Shown: positions 1-11,999 of the stretch, in pieces
How the letters are laid out: every line of letters starts with the position of its first letter
Numbering within the stretch: position 1 is the stretch's first letter
Origin: Bipolaris cookei
Lineage: Eukaryota > Ascomycota > Dothideomycetes > Pleosporales > Pleosporaceae
Assembly (NCBI GenBank): GCA_002286855.1
Contig: NRSV01000036.1
Span: 298,019 to 362,018 of the forward strand
DNA: 64,000 nucleotides
Reading direction: 5' to 3'
The notes under the pieces: generated by a model
Database searches by the model: none
What the model was told of the DNA's origin: nothing
Seen by the model: only the letters and a program-made list of their open reading frames with translations
Translations under genes and position numbers: made by a program

Positions 1-1132
1 AGAGTCCGAAAACTCTACCAAAACAGCACAAGCGCCTAAGAGACCGCCATCTTCAAAAGCTCAACACGAGTCCCCCAAATTCCATGTTGAAAAACACAAC
101 CAGTTCATAAAACGATCACGAAAAGATGATGAGATAGAAGAGCAGGATGAAGAGATTGAGTCACCTCGACCTATCAAACGACGGAAAAGCGGAAGTGCAA
201 TGCCTACCAATAACAATACATTAGAGATGCCAACCGAAAAGACTGGCACCCAGCAGCAGCCACTGGAGATTTCATCCTCTGCAAACTCGCAGGACACAAT
301 TCAGTCAGAGCCCATCAAGGAGCAGGCTAGGCCAGATATATCCGACTCTGTAGAAGACGAAGAGGCTACCATGGTCGAGCTGGATAGCCAGAGTGCAGAA
401 AAGGAGGTGGAGAGCATCAAGTCCGACGAGTTTCTAGATGTAGATCATATGCGCCAACTACCAGGTTACGAAACAGGTTCAGAAGATGATCTACGTTCAA
501 ACACGCCAACACCACGAGCCACGCGCCAGAGAGGGTCAAATTTCGATACTCAGGCGATTCTATCCTCACCCATCCAAGATGGGTTTCCGCGCTCATTCGG
601 CCTTGCCCTAGAAGCGAATTACCAACAGGAGCTGTTGTTTTCGTCACCTCAGCTGCCAGAATCCGATGCGTCCACCACACAATCCATGGAAGAGTTTCGC
701 CACTCCCTCCAGGGAGATGACGCTGGTGAAGCCACCTTCTCTCAATATCCACCCCAACCTCTCCGCTTGTCCTCTTCTCCTGCACTTTCCACAACCTCTA
801 CTAGTTCAGGCGACCCTGATCCACCCCTCAACGCTGAAGAAATCGACGAATTCTATGACGAGCAAAATGCTCAAGGGTTTTCCAATGATTTCATCAATGC
901 AGCGCTCAAGCGTACGGGCTTACGTCCCGAGCTTGCTGTCAAAGTGCTCGATGCGTGGAAGCAGAGTAAGCCTCTTCCCAACGAAAGGGGTATATGGAGC
1001 AAAGAGAACGATACGGCTGTAGAGAGCGGAGACGGTTATGAGTTAGCTAAGCTGGCAAGAAAGCATACAGTCGACGGCTGGGGTGGGGTTACAGAGCGTC
1101 TAGTATTTTTGGAGGGATATCGAAATCGATGA
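1..1132 (+). CDS. rap1: Rap1-type telomere-binding protein, C-terminal part (partial at window edge)
   Basis: The reading frame is open from base 2 to the TGA at 1130-1132, so the 5' part lies upstream of the window. The first two thirds are acidic and low in complexity, with a basic stretch (RPIKRRKS) near 170-190. The last ~100 residues (about 833-1132) match what I know of the Rap1 C-terminal domain: a helical start (EEIDEFYDEQNAQGF), then ALKRTGLRPELAVKVLDAW, then the hallmark GIWSKENDTAVESGD and a closing WGGVTERLVFLEGYR. In this family that domain recruits partners to telomeric chromatin, and BRCT and Myb domains would be expected in the missing N-terminal part. The ATG at 200 is internal and is not proposed as the start. 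The family call rests on this domain only. Confidence 0.82.
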   Translation, partial: ESENSTKTAQAPKRPPSSKAQHESPKFHVEKHNQFIKRSRKDDEIEEQDEEIESPRPIKRRKSGSAMPTNNNTLEMPTEKTGTQQQPLEISSSANSQDTIQSEPIKEQARPDISDSVEDEEATMVELDSQSAEKEVESIKSDEFLDVDHMRQLPGYETGSEDDLRSNTPTPRATRQRGSNFDTQAILSSPIQDGFPRSFGLALEANYQQELLFSSPQLPESDASTTQSMEEFRHSLQGDDAGEATFSQYPPQPLRLSSSPALSTTSTSSGDPDPPLNAEEIDEFYDEQNAQGFSNDFINAALKRTGLRPELAVKVLDAWKQSKPLPNERGIWSKENDTAVESGDGYELAKLARKHTVDGWGGVTERLVFLEGYRNR

Positions 1133-1396
1133 AGAGTGGATTTCACAGCAGGATTGTAATTCTCTGAGTAGTGCATTTCTTCACTTCATCTTGGAAGCTG
1201 CGGTGCATGAGCACCTTTCTATACATGCTTTCTGTGTTTCAGCTGCAGACACAAGCGTCTACATACATGACTGGATAATCATGTGACTTGGCGAAAGCGC
1301 TAGTGCTGCACTAAATTATAGACGCGTCCCCCGCATCCGCGTCACCTTTTCGTACGGATCAAAGCGTTTTCTGTTTATTATTCTGAACAATTCCAT

Positions 1397-2757
1397 ATGT
1401 TATCTCATAACAGACAATCGACGGTCCGACGAACTGCCAGCCGCCATTCCGGAGTGTCTACCCCAAGCCGCAATGTTGCTGCAGACACGCTCCCACCGTA
1501 CAAGAAGCCGTCCTACCCTCTTGATACCGAGGCGACCCGCGCCTTGCGCGAACTGCAGGGCCGCAGTTTAAACGATGTCAAAAGACACAGCAAGCAGGCT
1601 GCTGGCGCCATCACTGCCAGTGCTGAGAATCTCAACGATACTCTGCGCGATTATGCCGAATACATAGCGCGACGGAAGAAGAAGTGGGATGCGGGCAAAA
1701 ACCTGGAGGATAGAGACGTGGAAGAGCGCGACATGGAGGAATTGAAACTGAAGGTTGAAGAAGCCACTGCGAAGCTAGAAGAAAGCATGCGTGCAGTCAT
1801 CGACTCCGGTGTTGCGGCGCAGAGAATTGATGATACGCTTGACTGGCTTAGAACCCATGCACCTATAACGTTAGAAGAAGAATACCGCACCCAGATGACG
1901 CAGCGAGAAACACAGCGACAATCACAAATCCAAACAGGCACTCAGCGGCGTACCCGAAACATCGATGGAGATGGAGACACTGAGATGGATGAAGGCCCTA
2001 CGCCCGGCCCGACCCCTATTGATGGATCTCGGATAGCTCTCACCGGTGCAAGCGAATTGTTTGTCTCGCGTGTGCAACACGAAAAAGATACCTATACATC
2101 ACTTTCCCTCACAACACGCTATGCCCGCAATAACGAATACCGCGACTTCAAGCGAATAGTGCATGATGCAAAGTACGGGGACAATGGTCCTGTCTTGGGC
2201 CACGAAGACACTTGGTTCACCGAGACTGGATCACTAGCGCCAGGCATCACCGACAGCACACAGCGCGGTGATTTCGACGACGATGATGACATTGTCGTAG
2301 ACCGAGCTACTATCAGCACGCGATGTCCAATCACGTACCAGCAGTTCAAAGAGCCTTACTCAAGCAACAAGTGTCCGCATACTTTTGAAAAGAATGCAAT
2401 TCTCGAGATGATTCGGCGAGGTCCTCACAGAATTGGGCAACAAAAAGCAGTTGACTGTCCGGTCACCGGATGTAACCAGGTAAGCATGGCTTCTTCCGTT
2501 TCGTTTGATTATTGAGTGCCACCTGGGTGACTGTTTATGCTGAAAATTGTGGCCAGATGCTCACGGAGACCGATGTGCATTCGAACAAAGTCCTCATCCG
2601 CAAGATCAGGCGCATGCAGGAAGCTGAGCTTGCAGAAGCCGAAGAAAGTTCCGAAGATGAGATGCAAGCGCCTAGTTCGGACAAGCAATCTCAGCCAGTC
2701 CCGTCAGGTAGTGCCGGAGACCGAGGTAATGCTAGCCACGGAGAACTGTCAGCTTGA
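1397..2757 (+). CDS. nse2: E3 SUMO-protein ligase Nse2/Mms21 (SP-RING)
   Basis: Two exons, 1397-2479 and 2557-2757, give 427 residues; the 77-bp intron starts GTAAGC and ends GGCCAG. From about residue 310 the protein has the SP-RING of the Smc5/6-associated SUMO ligase: CPITYQQFKEP, then KCPHTFEK, then VDCPVTGCNQ, continuing across the splice into LTETDVHSNKVLIRKIRRMQ, the usual end of the Nse2 RING. Residues ~80-160 are charged and helical, fitting the coiled coil that docks on Smc5. The tail is acidic. In the family it sumoylates repair and cohesion factors in the nucleus. The gene lies 264 bp downstream of the Rap1-type gene on the same strand. The ATG at 1397 is the first in frame. Splicing at 2479/2557 is supported by uninterrupted homology across the join. 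Confidence 0.9.
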
Positions 2758-4678
2758 GGCTCAGACGGGAGGACGCACTGATACCCGCAGATCTATGATG
2801 GATAATCCGTAAAATGCATGAGGCGTTGAGATTGTGAAGTTGCTGCCCAAGTCCAGCGCCATACTACTTGCCGATAAATGTCAAGTCTTTTTCTCGTACA
2901 GCGATATCATGCCAATAAAGTTGTCGCAAACCTTCGCGAAGATGTTACTTCTTCAGACAACCCCATGTTGTTACATCCTCGGCTTATCCGACTGCTTTCC
3001 CGGATAAACAAAATGACTTTTCCTTTTGTTGACGGACTTGGGCTCGGAAAATCGTGCAGCTAGACATCAATGAAAGACCCACCGTGGTTTCGATCGGGAG
3101 CCAGTGAAATTTCGATGCTTATCGTCAGAAGCAAATGTCTACGGCCGCGGATACCTCTCGGGTACGTTAGAGCGCACATCCACAGCCGCGCAGGAATCAC
3201 TTTTTGTTCGAACGCCTCACAAGCACGGAAAAGACCCTGCGTCTAACCAAAACCTGCGTGACCCTTTTGCTCCAAGCAGATGCGCAAAAGGCAGTATATC
3301 AATGAGTACTCGAGGCAGCCTAAAAGCACTGTGCATGCCATGCGCGGGTGGTAAGAACGATGCACGGTTGTCGTTCGCGATTGTCGAAAAGGCGATTAGG
3401 GTGCAGAAAAGCACGCTGAGGTCACATTGCCTACAACTAGGAGTAGGACCTGACATGAAGCTTATGTACAGTGATGTACTGCTACAGGTGATCATTGGCA
3501 CGTGACAGCGCATGTTTACGACGGATGGGTTGGTCGAAGGTGGCTGCTGCGACAGACGTCATTGCTCGTGATTATGTACAGCATTAGCAGCGGTTCCGCA
3601 CACGGGGCAACGGAGAGACATTGGAGGATGGCGTGCCTGAAGATCGGACTGAACCCTTTGACCCGGAGACAGGCATAGGTCCCCGAAAGCAACCATCAGA
3701 GAGTCGGACAAGAGGTTGGGTCCGACACGCGACACAAGCGCCTCCAGCTTTTGCTGCTCCGCCATGGCGTTGAAGCGTGTGAGGCAACCATGGCATCAGA
3801 GCACAGGTAACCCGTCAGGCTTGATTGGACGGTCAGCGATGGAAATGCGCATAACATCAGCTCTCCATATCAGTGGCTCGCTGGGTAGCATGGTGATGCG
3901 GGGAAAGGCCGTTCAACCCCTCAATTCATGGCACCAGTGGACTGACTTGTTGACAATATGTAGATAATCATACTATTTCTGACACCTTGACTTCTTCACT
4001 GAACATTTAGCCTTGTTTTTCTTCCTCCCATTCTCGGCTCTTACAGTTGCAACATTGTTGAAGCTCTGAAGCCAGCTGTCGAACGCACGTACGCCATAAC
4101 ACGCATCCACTACGAAGCCTGTCCGACCAACACCCCACTCGTCTCCTACTCGGACCGGGACATCCACCTCCGCACAGACTCCATAGCACGAGGTACGCCC
4201 CAACACCCTTCTTTCTTATTCACCGACATGTTGTGCCCCTACGTGACGGCGCGGGTATGATCGGAAAGAGGAGGGCCACTGCACACGGAGACGTTTTCCG
4301 TCATAAGCCCACTTTGAATGTTTACTGTGCGTCGGGCGCAAACTGTACATCCATGTCATAGCAGGCTAGCCTTGACAATGTCCACGGCCGCGGCGCATAT
4401 CGTCTGGAACCTGTATCGCAACATGAGTCTCTTGCAGTGGCTTGGAGCCACAGGCGCGCGTCATGTCGTAGTTTCATCGTCGCTGGGCATATAGAGTTAA
4501 GATGGCGGTCTCCTTCGTCAACTTTTCCAACTTCAGTCCTCTCCTATATTGCTTTCCCCGTTTGATCATTCCAGCATAGCGCAGCGTTATACCCAACAGC
4601 ACTATCCCTTTATATCATTACCCCATTCACACGAAAAATCCTTGGAATTAGGACTACGTGTTGTTGCTGACGCCTGCA
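2758..4678. other. Intergenic stretch, no convincing gene
   Basis: No recognised protein family or RNA gene was seen. A 68-codon frame on the minus strand (3559-3765) has a real ATG and a CPVCG motif near its end, but it has no recognisable relatives and no splice partners. Frames at 3104-3505 (plus) and 3973-4206 (minus) lack an ATG or any family signature. The last ~180 bases before 4679 are pyrimidine-rich (tcctctcctatattgctttc), as in many fungal promoters. Confidence 0.5.
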
Positions 4679-5792
4679 ATGTCAACTACAACAGCCACCA
4701 CCCATACCTTTAAGATGCCTGCTGCCCGCGCCCTCGAAAACGCAAAGCAATCTTCAGAATCAGTCCTCAGCGACGCATCCTCCGCTATGTCCAAAGCAGC
4801 CGAGAACCCCAGGAAGGCGACTTCAGATTTTCTCCACACACCTTTTATGCGTGCAGCACTACCGTTTGTAAACGGAGGCATCGCAGGCATGACCGCTACG
4901 ACAGTCATCCAGCCCGTCGACATGGTCAAAGTGCGTCTCCAACTCGCCGGCGAAGGTGTCAAAACCGGACCCAAGCCCACACCCATCAGCGTCCTCCGGA
5001 ATATCGTTGCACAGGGCAAAGTGCTAGATCTCTACACGGGACTCAGCGCCGGCATCTTACGCCAAGCCGTGTACACCACCGCCCGGCTCGGCTTCTTCGA
5101 TACCTTCATGAAGACACTAAGTGCACGGGCAAAAGAAAACGGCACTTCAATCGGCTTCAAGGAGCGCGCAGGCGCTGGTCTCGCCGCAGGCGGTCTCGCC
5201 GCCATCGTCGGCAACCCCGCGGACCTGGCCCTCATCCGCATGCAATCTGACGGCCTTAAACCTGCCGCCCAGCGCGCAAACTACACATCGGTCATTGACG
5301 CTCTTGTGCGAATAAGCAAGGCCGAAGGCGTAACCCGCCTCTGGGCCGGCAGCTACCCGACCGTCGTGCGCGCCATGGCGCTCAACTTTGGACAGCTTGC
5401 CTTCTTCTCCGAAGCAAAGCAACAGCTGCAACACACGAGTTTGTCGAGCCGCTCACAGACGCTGACGGCTAGCGCTATTGCAGGTTTCTTCGCTAGTTTC
5501 CTTTCCCTCCCCTTTGACTTCATGAAGACACGCCTTCAGAAGCAGACGCGTGCGCCGGATGGAACGCTCCCGTACAAGGGCATGTTTGACTGTTTTAAGA
5601 AGGTGGCCAAGGAAGAGGGGCTGCTGAGGTTCTATCGTGGCTTTGGAACGTATTATGTTCGCATTGCGCCGCATGCGTAAGTTTTTATTCTCCTTACTAC
5701 CACCTTTTACTCTTAAATATCCGACTAACATAATGCCCATTAGTATGGTCACTCTCATCGTCGCTGATTACCTCGGTTTCATCACCAAATAA
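4679..5792 (+). CDS. Mitochondrial oxoglutarate/dicarboxylate carrier (SLC25 family)
   Basis: Two exons, 4679-5676 and 5744-5792, encode 348 residues. The intron has GTAAGT, a CTAAC branch site and a TAG acceptor, and splits an alanine codon. All three carrier repeats show the family signature: PVDMVK at ~79-84, PADLALIR in the second repeat and PFDFMKTR in the third. The second repeat (NPADLALIRMQSDG, then NYTSVIDALVRISKAEGV) is closest to the oxoglutarate/malate and dicarboxylate-tricarboxylate carriers, which exchange 2-oxoglutarate for malate or similar acids across the inner mitochondrial membrane. The N-terminal ~55 residues precede the first repeat and are rich in Ala and Ser. A GTG 21 bases upstream is in frame, but the ATG at 4679 is preferred. 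Exact substrate preference cannot be read from sequence. Confidence 0.9.
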
Positions 5793-6373
5793 GATTCCTA
5801 CACCTTTCTTTTTTCCCTTTCGTCCTCTCCATCGCCCCACGCCACGGGAGATTTATATCAGCTTTCTCTTCACGACTTCGAATATCCCACGGAGGGTCTT
5901 TCAGTCCACGTGTATACAGGAACCTATAATCGGTTCGTTTGGCGTTTTCCCATTTTTCCCCTTTGATCTCAGGGCCGTGGGGGAGAGAGGGAGACAGAAA
6001 CAGGCTTGTTCGTCTCTCCAATCAGCGGGCGTTTTTTGTTGATTTCCGTCGTTCTTCCGGATTCATGGCCATGTTTTTTTCTCGTTGGGATTATGTATGT
6101 GCGTATGACACCCATTTTGTTCAATCAAAAACCCAATCTGGAATTATTGCTGTGTTGTGTGAAGCGCTTTGGGTTCTGTTTGTGGGGAATATCGCTAACC
6201 ATGGCACATTCCTCCAACATGATTGAGGTATACAAATAGATAGACCAAGGAAAGCTTGTCATTCACACTCATTCAATACTTCATTCCTGCTAGGTATATC
6301 GCTATGAATCGCCTCCACCCATTGACAAACCCTCCTGATAAACCATCGTCATTGTCTGTGCAAAGCCACTTTC
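5793..6373. other. Convergent intergenic region
   Basis: This lies between two converging genes, the carrier on the plus strand and cap1 on the minus strand. It holds pyrimidine-rich 3' UTR-like sequence and no recognised gene. Open frames here match no family I know. Confidence 0.55.
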
Positions 6374-7314
6374 TCACCTCCTTCCACCACCAATATCTTG
6401 ACCCAACCTATACCCGCTAATCTTCTCCCACTCAATCTTCTGCCTGGTAATCGGCAGCTGTCTCCTCAGCGACTTGAACGCGCCCTCACTCAAACTAGCA
6501 AACGCCTTATTCAAATCTTCCTGATACTTCTTCTCCTCAGCCGCAATCTTCCTCACGACCTCGGGTCCGCTGGCGCCGCTAGCATTAACGCTGACCTCCT
6601 TGGTGGTAAGCAGTCGCACGTTTCCGTCTTCGTAGTAGTGCACGTCGACTTTTATGCTGCCTGTGATGTTGCCCGAAGACGAGTCGTAGATGTATGAGCT
6701 GCGCCAGCGGCCGTTCCAGTAGTTTGTGGGCGAGTACTTGTTCGCGACGGTGATGATGGCGAAGTTGGAGGACGAAGGGATCGGGTACACGCCATGCGAG
6801 GACTTGGGGTAGTGTTCTGCGGCGTGTGTGCTCAGGGCTTTGTTAAGGCTCTTGCTAAGGTGGGGGGTTAGCATACTGCCATCTCTTTGAGTACTAGGGC
6901 CTGAAGATGCGAAGATAGACGTACAGAAGGTCGTCATTGGAAGTTTCCACAACATAGCTCTGCACGGCGCTTGCCTTGCCAGTGACATGGTCGAAATCAA
7001 ACGAGCTCTGCGTGTCAATGTCGTAGTACCTGCCGTCGCCCAGCGAGTTGTACTGGCTGACTAGGACCTCAGTACTGCCGCCAGGGAGTTTGGTCGTAGA
7101 GAATTGCTCTTCATTGTACTTTTGGAATGCGGGAGAGAGCTCGTTCTGTACAGAATCGTCACCGAGGATTGACTTGATTGCTTTGGTGACATCCGCGAGC
7201 TATATTGCTGGTCAGTCGGCGCCGTAGCACGAACAATATGCAGTGCCAAAGGGAATTTACCTCACCCGGCGGTGCGCTGTCGATAAAAGAAGAGAGGGCT
7301 GCTGTTCGTGACAT
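6374..7314 (-). CDS. cap1: F-actin-capping protein subunit alpha
   Basis: Three exons on the minus strand (7261-7314, 6925-7199, 6374-6854) give 269 residues, the usual length of CapZ alpha. The start is MSRTAALSSFIDSAPPGE. The middle contains HYPKSSHGVYPIPSS and WNGRWRS, and the C-terminal half contains GSIKVDVHYYEDGNVRL, all characteristic of the alpha subunit. The tail (GYRLGQDIGGGRR) is the actin-binding tentacle. With the beta subunit it caps barbed ends of actin filaments at cortical patches. Intron 1 is 61 bp; intron 2 (GTACGT..TTAG, with a GCTAACC branch site) splits a Leu codon. Both joins keep frame and homology. Nothing looks disrupted. Confidence 0.93.
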
Positions 7315-7644
7315 TTTTGCGGTTGTTTGGTGCAGCAATTGCTTGTTGCGTTGGCACAGTTGCGGGCGCACGTCGAGGGCGGAGGAGCCCAGCGGGGCGG
7401 GGTCCAGCGGGAGTGCAGGGGCCACCCCTCATTCCGCGTACACGCAGAACAGACACAGAACCCAGAATGCGACAGACGCTTGGTGATAGTATGAAGGATG
7501 ATAAATGGGTATCTATTCAACAAATACCTATGCAGGAATGAACTAGTCGTGTACGTTCAATCCCTATTGCCCTCAACACCGTGCCAGAAATAAAACCCAT
7601 ACCTCGTACTTCCCGCAGTTGGTAAAACACATCATTTTGCGCAC
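7315..7644. other. Intergenic region upstream of cap1
   Basis: This short region serves as 5' flank of cap1 and 3' flank of the next minus-strand gene. No RNA gene or protein signature was seen. Open frames here are GC-biased and carry no family motif. Confidence 0.5.
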
Positions 7645-9594
7645 CTACTCGATGCTCATTTTCATCAACCCATCACTCGTGTCAGTCATGCCTTGTAGAC
7701 CTATTCTCTTTGGTCCTAGTGTAGGCGTCATACTCATACTGCCTCCGCTATTTGAGCGCTCACCATACGAGTGCCCACTAATGGATGTTTCTCTGCTTGC
7801 TTTGGCGCTCGTTCCCCATAGGCTTCCATCCCGCTGAGCAGGCGACTGAGAAATGACGGGACTATTATGAACACTGACACCTGGCGAGACGGCACGGCGT
7901 TTGATTGATGCTTCATCAAAGTCGTCATCTCGCCGGCGTTTATTTGACTTCTTCAGCGCTTCAGCTGCCGTGGGGGGTTGCATTGGCCCGGGTGTGGACG
8001 CCCGAGATGCCCCACCGTTGGGGCCAATAATTGGCGAATCCATATTCATATCTTCGCTCATTGCTGATGATTCCGCTCGAGGGAAGGATGGCGGAGGAGT
8101 GTGAGCTGCACGCTGATTCCAGAAGCCATTGCTCACTGAACTTCGACCAGTGCTATGCAGACTACCAAATACACCAAACATTCCTTTAGCGTTGGAGTTA
8201 TCGAGACTCATACTGCTTTCGTCACCTTCTTCCGGTACTTCTTCTAATGGTCCATCCAGTCCAGGAACGGCAGGTAGAAGGCTAGGCGAAGACTGGGCGG
8301 TGACCGAAGTCCTTTCCTGGTCTACATCACTTTCTCTTACTTGCCGTATAATTTCGGCTTCGCGGCGGAACTCGCTATCTACGGGTGCCGCCTCTTCGAA
8401 TAACTCGGCTCTGATTCGTCCAAATTGTCTCGATTTCGGCTGGCCAAGTTAGCATGTGTAGTTCTAGTAGCAATATAAAAACAGAAAGGAACGTACAAGC
8501 AAGTTGCCTCTCCGTGTAACCGCCCGCCTCACCACTCCAGGAGTCTGAGGCAAACTGACAGCTTCATCGCCACTGTCGTTACCAGACGATATGTGAAGGT
8601 CGTTGGCAAAAAGTGATAGGCTCTCTCGCCGGGAGCCTGCCTTGCGTATTGCTGCTTCTCGGGCAAAGTACCCACCATCCTTACCATTCGGTGGTGACCC
8701 TGGGCCGGGACTGGCCATTGAACTATGCCCACTGGCTGAGCTCGAACTTTTCCTACTTCGGCCCTTGCGTAGCCTAGCGCGGTGCATGCTTGCAAAGTTA
8801 GGTTGTGCCCCGGGGGAGAAGAGGTTTGCCCAGAGCCCATTGTTGCCTGAGCCGAGACCTGGAAACAAGACATTGGTCTTAGCCTGTGGTGTCGTGATCA
8901 TGGGATCGTCGTGATCATCAGGGTCTAACGGGTCTACTTCGTCTGAAGAACTGCTCGAGTCTTCAGATCCCATCATGTTAATGCTACCAACCGAGCTCGA
9001 AGGCGCCGTCCTATCCCCATGGCTCCATCCACTCCCGTGCATGCTCACGTTGGGCGATTCCATGAGCATCGAGTTGGAGCGAGGCTTCCGCGGTGGTATT
9101 TTGATGCTCTTCTGCGTGATGGTTGGCGAGGAGTCGGGGGACGACTGGTCAGGGAGCGTCGAGTGATGGAGATTGGTGCAGGCTCTCGAGAACTCGGCAC
9201 CACGGGAGCGGCGGGGCAGGACTGACCCAGGCGAGGCATACGTGTTGCGCGCATCTAGTTGCGGTGAGAGAGGTACACGCGCAGCAAAGTGGGCGGGGCT
9301 AGGCATGTGCGACTCTCTTGGGGGCATCTGCAGAGAGAGGCCTCTGGAGAGGAAGTCTGGCCGGCGAGGGGTACTGGGGCTGGCATCGATGGTGTGGTCG
9401 TCCTTTGATATGCGTGCGGATTCATGGATTTTGGGCGATGGCTCGAGACGGGGTGTGCTGTCGGAGAGAGACCGTGCTTTGGGCGACTGCGTCTTTGGTG
9501 GTGTTGTCACTACCTGCGACGCCATTACGGCGCCTTCGCGGTCACCGGGTTCGCGTCTGCTAGTGATATCTGGCGTCGTCGAGGCCGTCAACAT
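7645..9594 (-). CDS. Conserved-looking Ser/Pro-rich protein, function unknown
   Basis: Two exons, 8497-9594 and 7645-8439, joined by a 57-bp intron (GTACGT, CTAAC branch site, CCAG), encode 630 residues. The N-terminal ~360 residues are low in complexity and full of SP/TP sites (SPKARSLSD, PSTPRRPDFLSRG), followed by an acidic run (SSSSDEVDPLDPDDHDD). The best-structured part spans the splice: RRAVTRRGNLL, then PKSRQFGRIRAELFEEAAP and EFRREAEIIRQVRES, a charged probable helix. Near the C terminus KKSNKRRRDDDFDE and IKRRAVSP look like nuclear localisation signals. This suggests a nuclear, kinase-regulated protein, but I do not recognise the family. An alternative start lies at Met24 (MASQVVTTPP). 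Confidence 0.75.
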
Positions 9595-9968
9595 TGCAAC
9601 CAGGGAAGAAGAAGAAGGGTTCTGCAGGGTGACTGGCGAAACTCATTATATTAACGACGCGCTGTGAACAAGAATGAACCTTGATGCAATTGACACGCCC
9701 GGCCCGCCTCGTTCGACGTCAATGTCACCAAAGTGGGGCGGCTACTAATCAAAGGCCTACTATCGTCACGTGCGAACCACAAGCAACCTCACCCTCTATT
9801 ACCTCTATTAGTGCTTCATTCAGCACTCGACTACATACTATCTCTTTCGACACCTGGGGAAAAACTCTAATCGAGCATCTCGCCATGCCCGCATTCCCAA
9901 AAGAGTCATCACCGTGCTTAGATCGCTAACAGATCGTCTCACATGTGCCCGTTGCCCTAACCACACCC
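9595..9968. other. Intergenic region
   Basis: This is the upstream flank of the 7645-9594 gene and the downstream flank of the next minus-strand gene. No gene signature was recognised. Confidence 0.5.
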
Positions 9969-11483
9969 CTAAAAACTCACAATACCCTCCACCCACTCAA
10001 TGTCTTCCCAAGTCGCCTCCCATATATTGTGGATAACCATGGTCCGCTCCTTGCCATTCCGTTTCATCGTACCAATGCATCGACACATTCGCCCTTGCTG
10101 CATCAATCGTCTGCTGTCATATTCGAACAGCGGCACCGCCTTCCATATGACTGCATCGTAAGCGCCCTTCACGTACGGAGGCTTGGCGTGGAAAAGGTCG
10201 CAAAAGGTAAAGTGCTGCTGTTTCTCAGTTCGCTCTGAAGTAAGCACCCTGGCATACAGCTCGATGATCATCTGTTGTCCTGACTTAGATGCCTGATGGC
10301 TCTGGTTGATTGCTTCACCGATCCTGAAACATGTTCTGAGTACTACGTTGGACGAAAGGCCTATAATAGGCGAGTGGTCGCGAGCTGGTTTCGGGAATGG
10401 AGGTCTGACAATCGGTGTCCGAGTATTTGCAGATCCCCCGTCGCCAGTGACAGCCAATAGATGGGTAGTTAGAGTGACTGGAGATATGAACTTCTTAAGA
10501 GTGTGCTGAGAGGTGTTGATAACAGGCGCTTCTTCAGGTGCATTTTCACTACAGTCATTACTAGCGTGCCTCTGTTCATTGTCTATAAGATAGGACTTTG
10601 CCGGTGAACTTGAAGCGTTATGAGGGACGTCGAAACACGTCTCATCAAAACCTGAAGCCAAAGTGAGTAGTTCATCGTCCGTGATATCGAACTCATAATC
10701 ATCGCTGGTAGTAGTTATGTCGTCGTTGTTTCGACAAAGCACATTGCTGTCGTCAGTACCCGGACATATACTAATTACATCGTTCTCCCCTCGATCAGGC
10801 AGTGACAAACAGGAACTCTTAGTGTGTGGTACTTTCACCGCGTCTTGATTATTCATTCGCATGGTTTCTGAGTCAAGAGTGTTCATCGGGGTCACGTGCG
10901 AGACTTCAGGTTGAGCAAAGTATGGCTTGGGCAAAACCTGGTTGTCCATGATGGATGTACTGTCATTTGAGACATAGGTAGCTTGAGAATATTGAGTGCT
11001 GTATAGGGTAGGTGCCGGTGTCGATGCTGCAGGTCTGCCTGGAGGCTCTCTTGTGCGGGAGCTACGCTGTATAATCTTGTCATCAGCCCGTGATAGCTGC
11101 TTTCGCCCAGACTCAACTGATGAATTGTCTGGTTTTGCTGGCCGTGGTGCATATTTCTTGAGATGATCTGGCTCAATGGTGCTGCCTAAGCCGAGGTATC
11201 GAGCAACATTTGGATTGTGCCGTCGTCGCGGGCTGCTGATCGCCCTTGATGAGGTTGGGTTCGGCGAGACTGATGTGGCCGCCGATGATTCAGGCGTCAA
11301 GAGCTGTTCACGGTGTACCAGCCCATGGTTGATTGCTATGAAGCCAGAAGAAACCTGAGGCAGGTAAGAATACCTGCAGGCTTCATGTTAGTTTACAATA
11401 GTGAAAGACAAAAGGAGTTTGAAGTGATGAATGCACGCGTTTCGGGCTTCTCACGCATCGTCGATGTTCTTCTCTATCACCAT
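9969..11483 (-). CDS. Protein of unknown function with a folded C-terminal domain
   Basis: The model is two exons, 11455-11483 and 9969-11373, giving 477 residues. The large frame has no ATG near its 5' end. A 29-base first exon (MVIEKNIDDA) with donor GTGAGA, an AACTAACAT branch site and acceptor GCAG restores a start and continues as YSYLPQVSSGFIAINHG in frame. Residues ~20-320 are disordered and rich in Ser, Asp and Asn. The last ~150 residues look folded: VLRTCFRIGEAINQ, then IIELYARVLTSER, FTFCDLFHAKPPYVKG, CRCIGTMKRNGKERTM and a closing WEDIEWVEGIV. The alternating strands would suit an OB-like fold, but that is inference. I do not recognise the family. Confidence 0.72.
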
Positions 11484-11999
11484 CTCAGTCGTTTGTTTAC
11501 TGCACAGATTATGTTCCGTCTCTGCAAATTTGGTTGCGAGTCAGATGATATGCACTAGATAGTGACAATTGGGGCCCAAGAGTTAGTTGGGGGGAGTAGT
11601 AGCGGGTGCGTGGGCTGTGACTTCCTTACTCAGCCCCCCACTGCGGGGTGACCTGCCTCCGGATCAAGGCAGCGATAGCGTTACTTGCATACCGCGTGTA
11701 TGTACAACATCTTCCCTTCATACAACACGAGCTCTACAGTCCTCGGACAACTCTCTTTTCCGCACGTTTCGCCCGCACGTGTTCTCCCCAGTCCAGGTGC
11801 TGTTCTATTCTTATCTGTAACACCAGATCCCTACCCCCAAATCAGTTTCCAAACTTCTTCCAAACCGTGGTGAGGAAACCGATTCACCTATCTGTGCAGA
11901 TCTGCAGCACTTCGTAACAACAGAACGAATATCCCATTCACGACCATTTTGCTTTTTCGTACCCAAATATAGCAGCTGTTCACCCCAAGGCCATCGCAA
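11484..11999. other. Divergent promoter region
   Basis: This lies between the minus-strand gene ending upstream at 11483 and the plus-strand Lsb5-type gene. It contains pyrimidine-rich stretches at ~11720-11840 (such as ttctccccagtcc), fitting a fungal promoter or 5' UTR. No gene was recognised. Confidence 0.5.

Noticed and set aside
3104..3505. 133-codon plus-strand frame
   Set aside because: It starts at GTG, has no family motif and no splice partners; likely chance.
4658..4678. Upstream GTG start for the mitochondrial carrier
   Set aside because: An ATG 21 bases downstream is in frame and is the normal choice in fungi.
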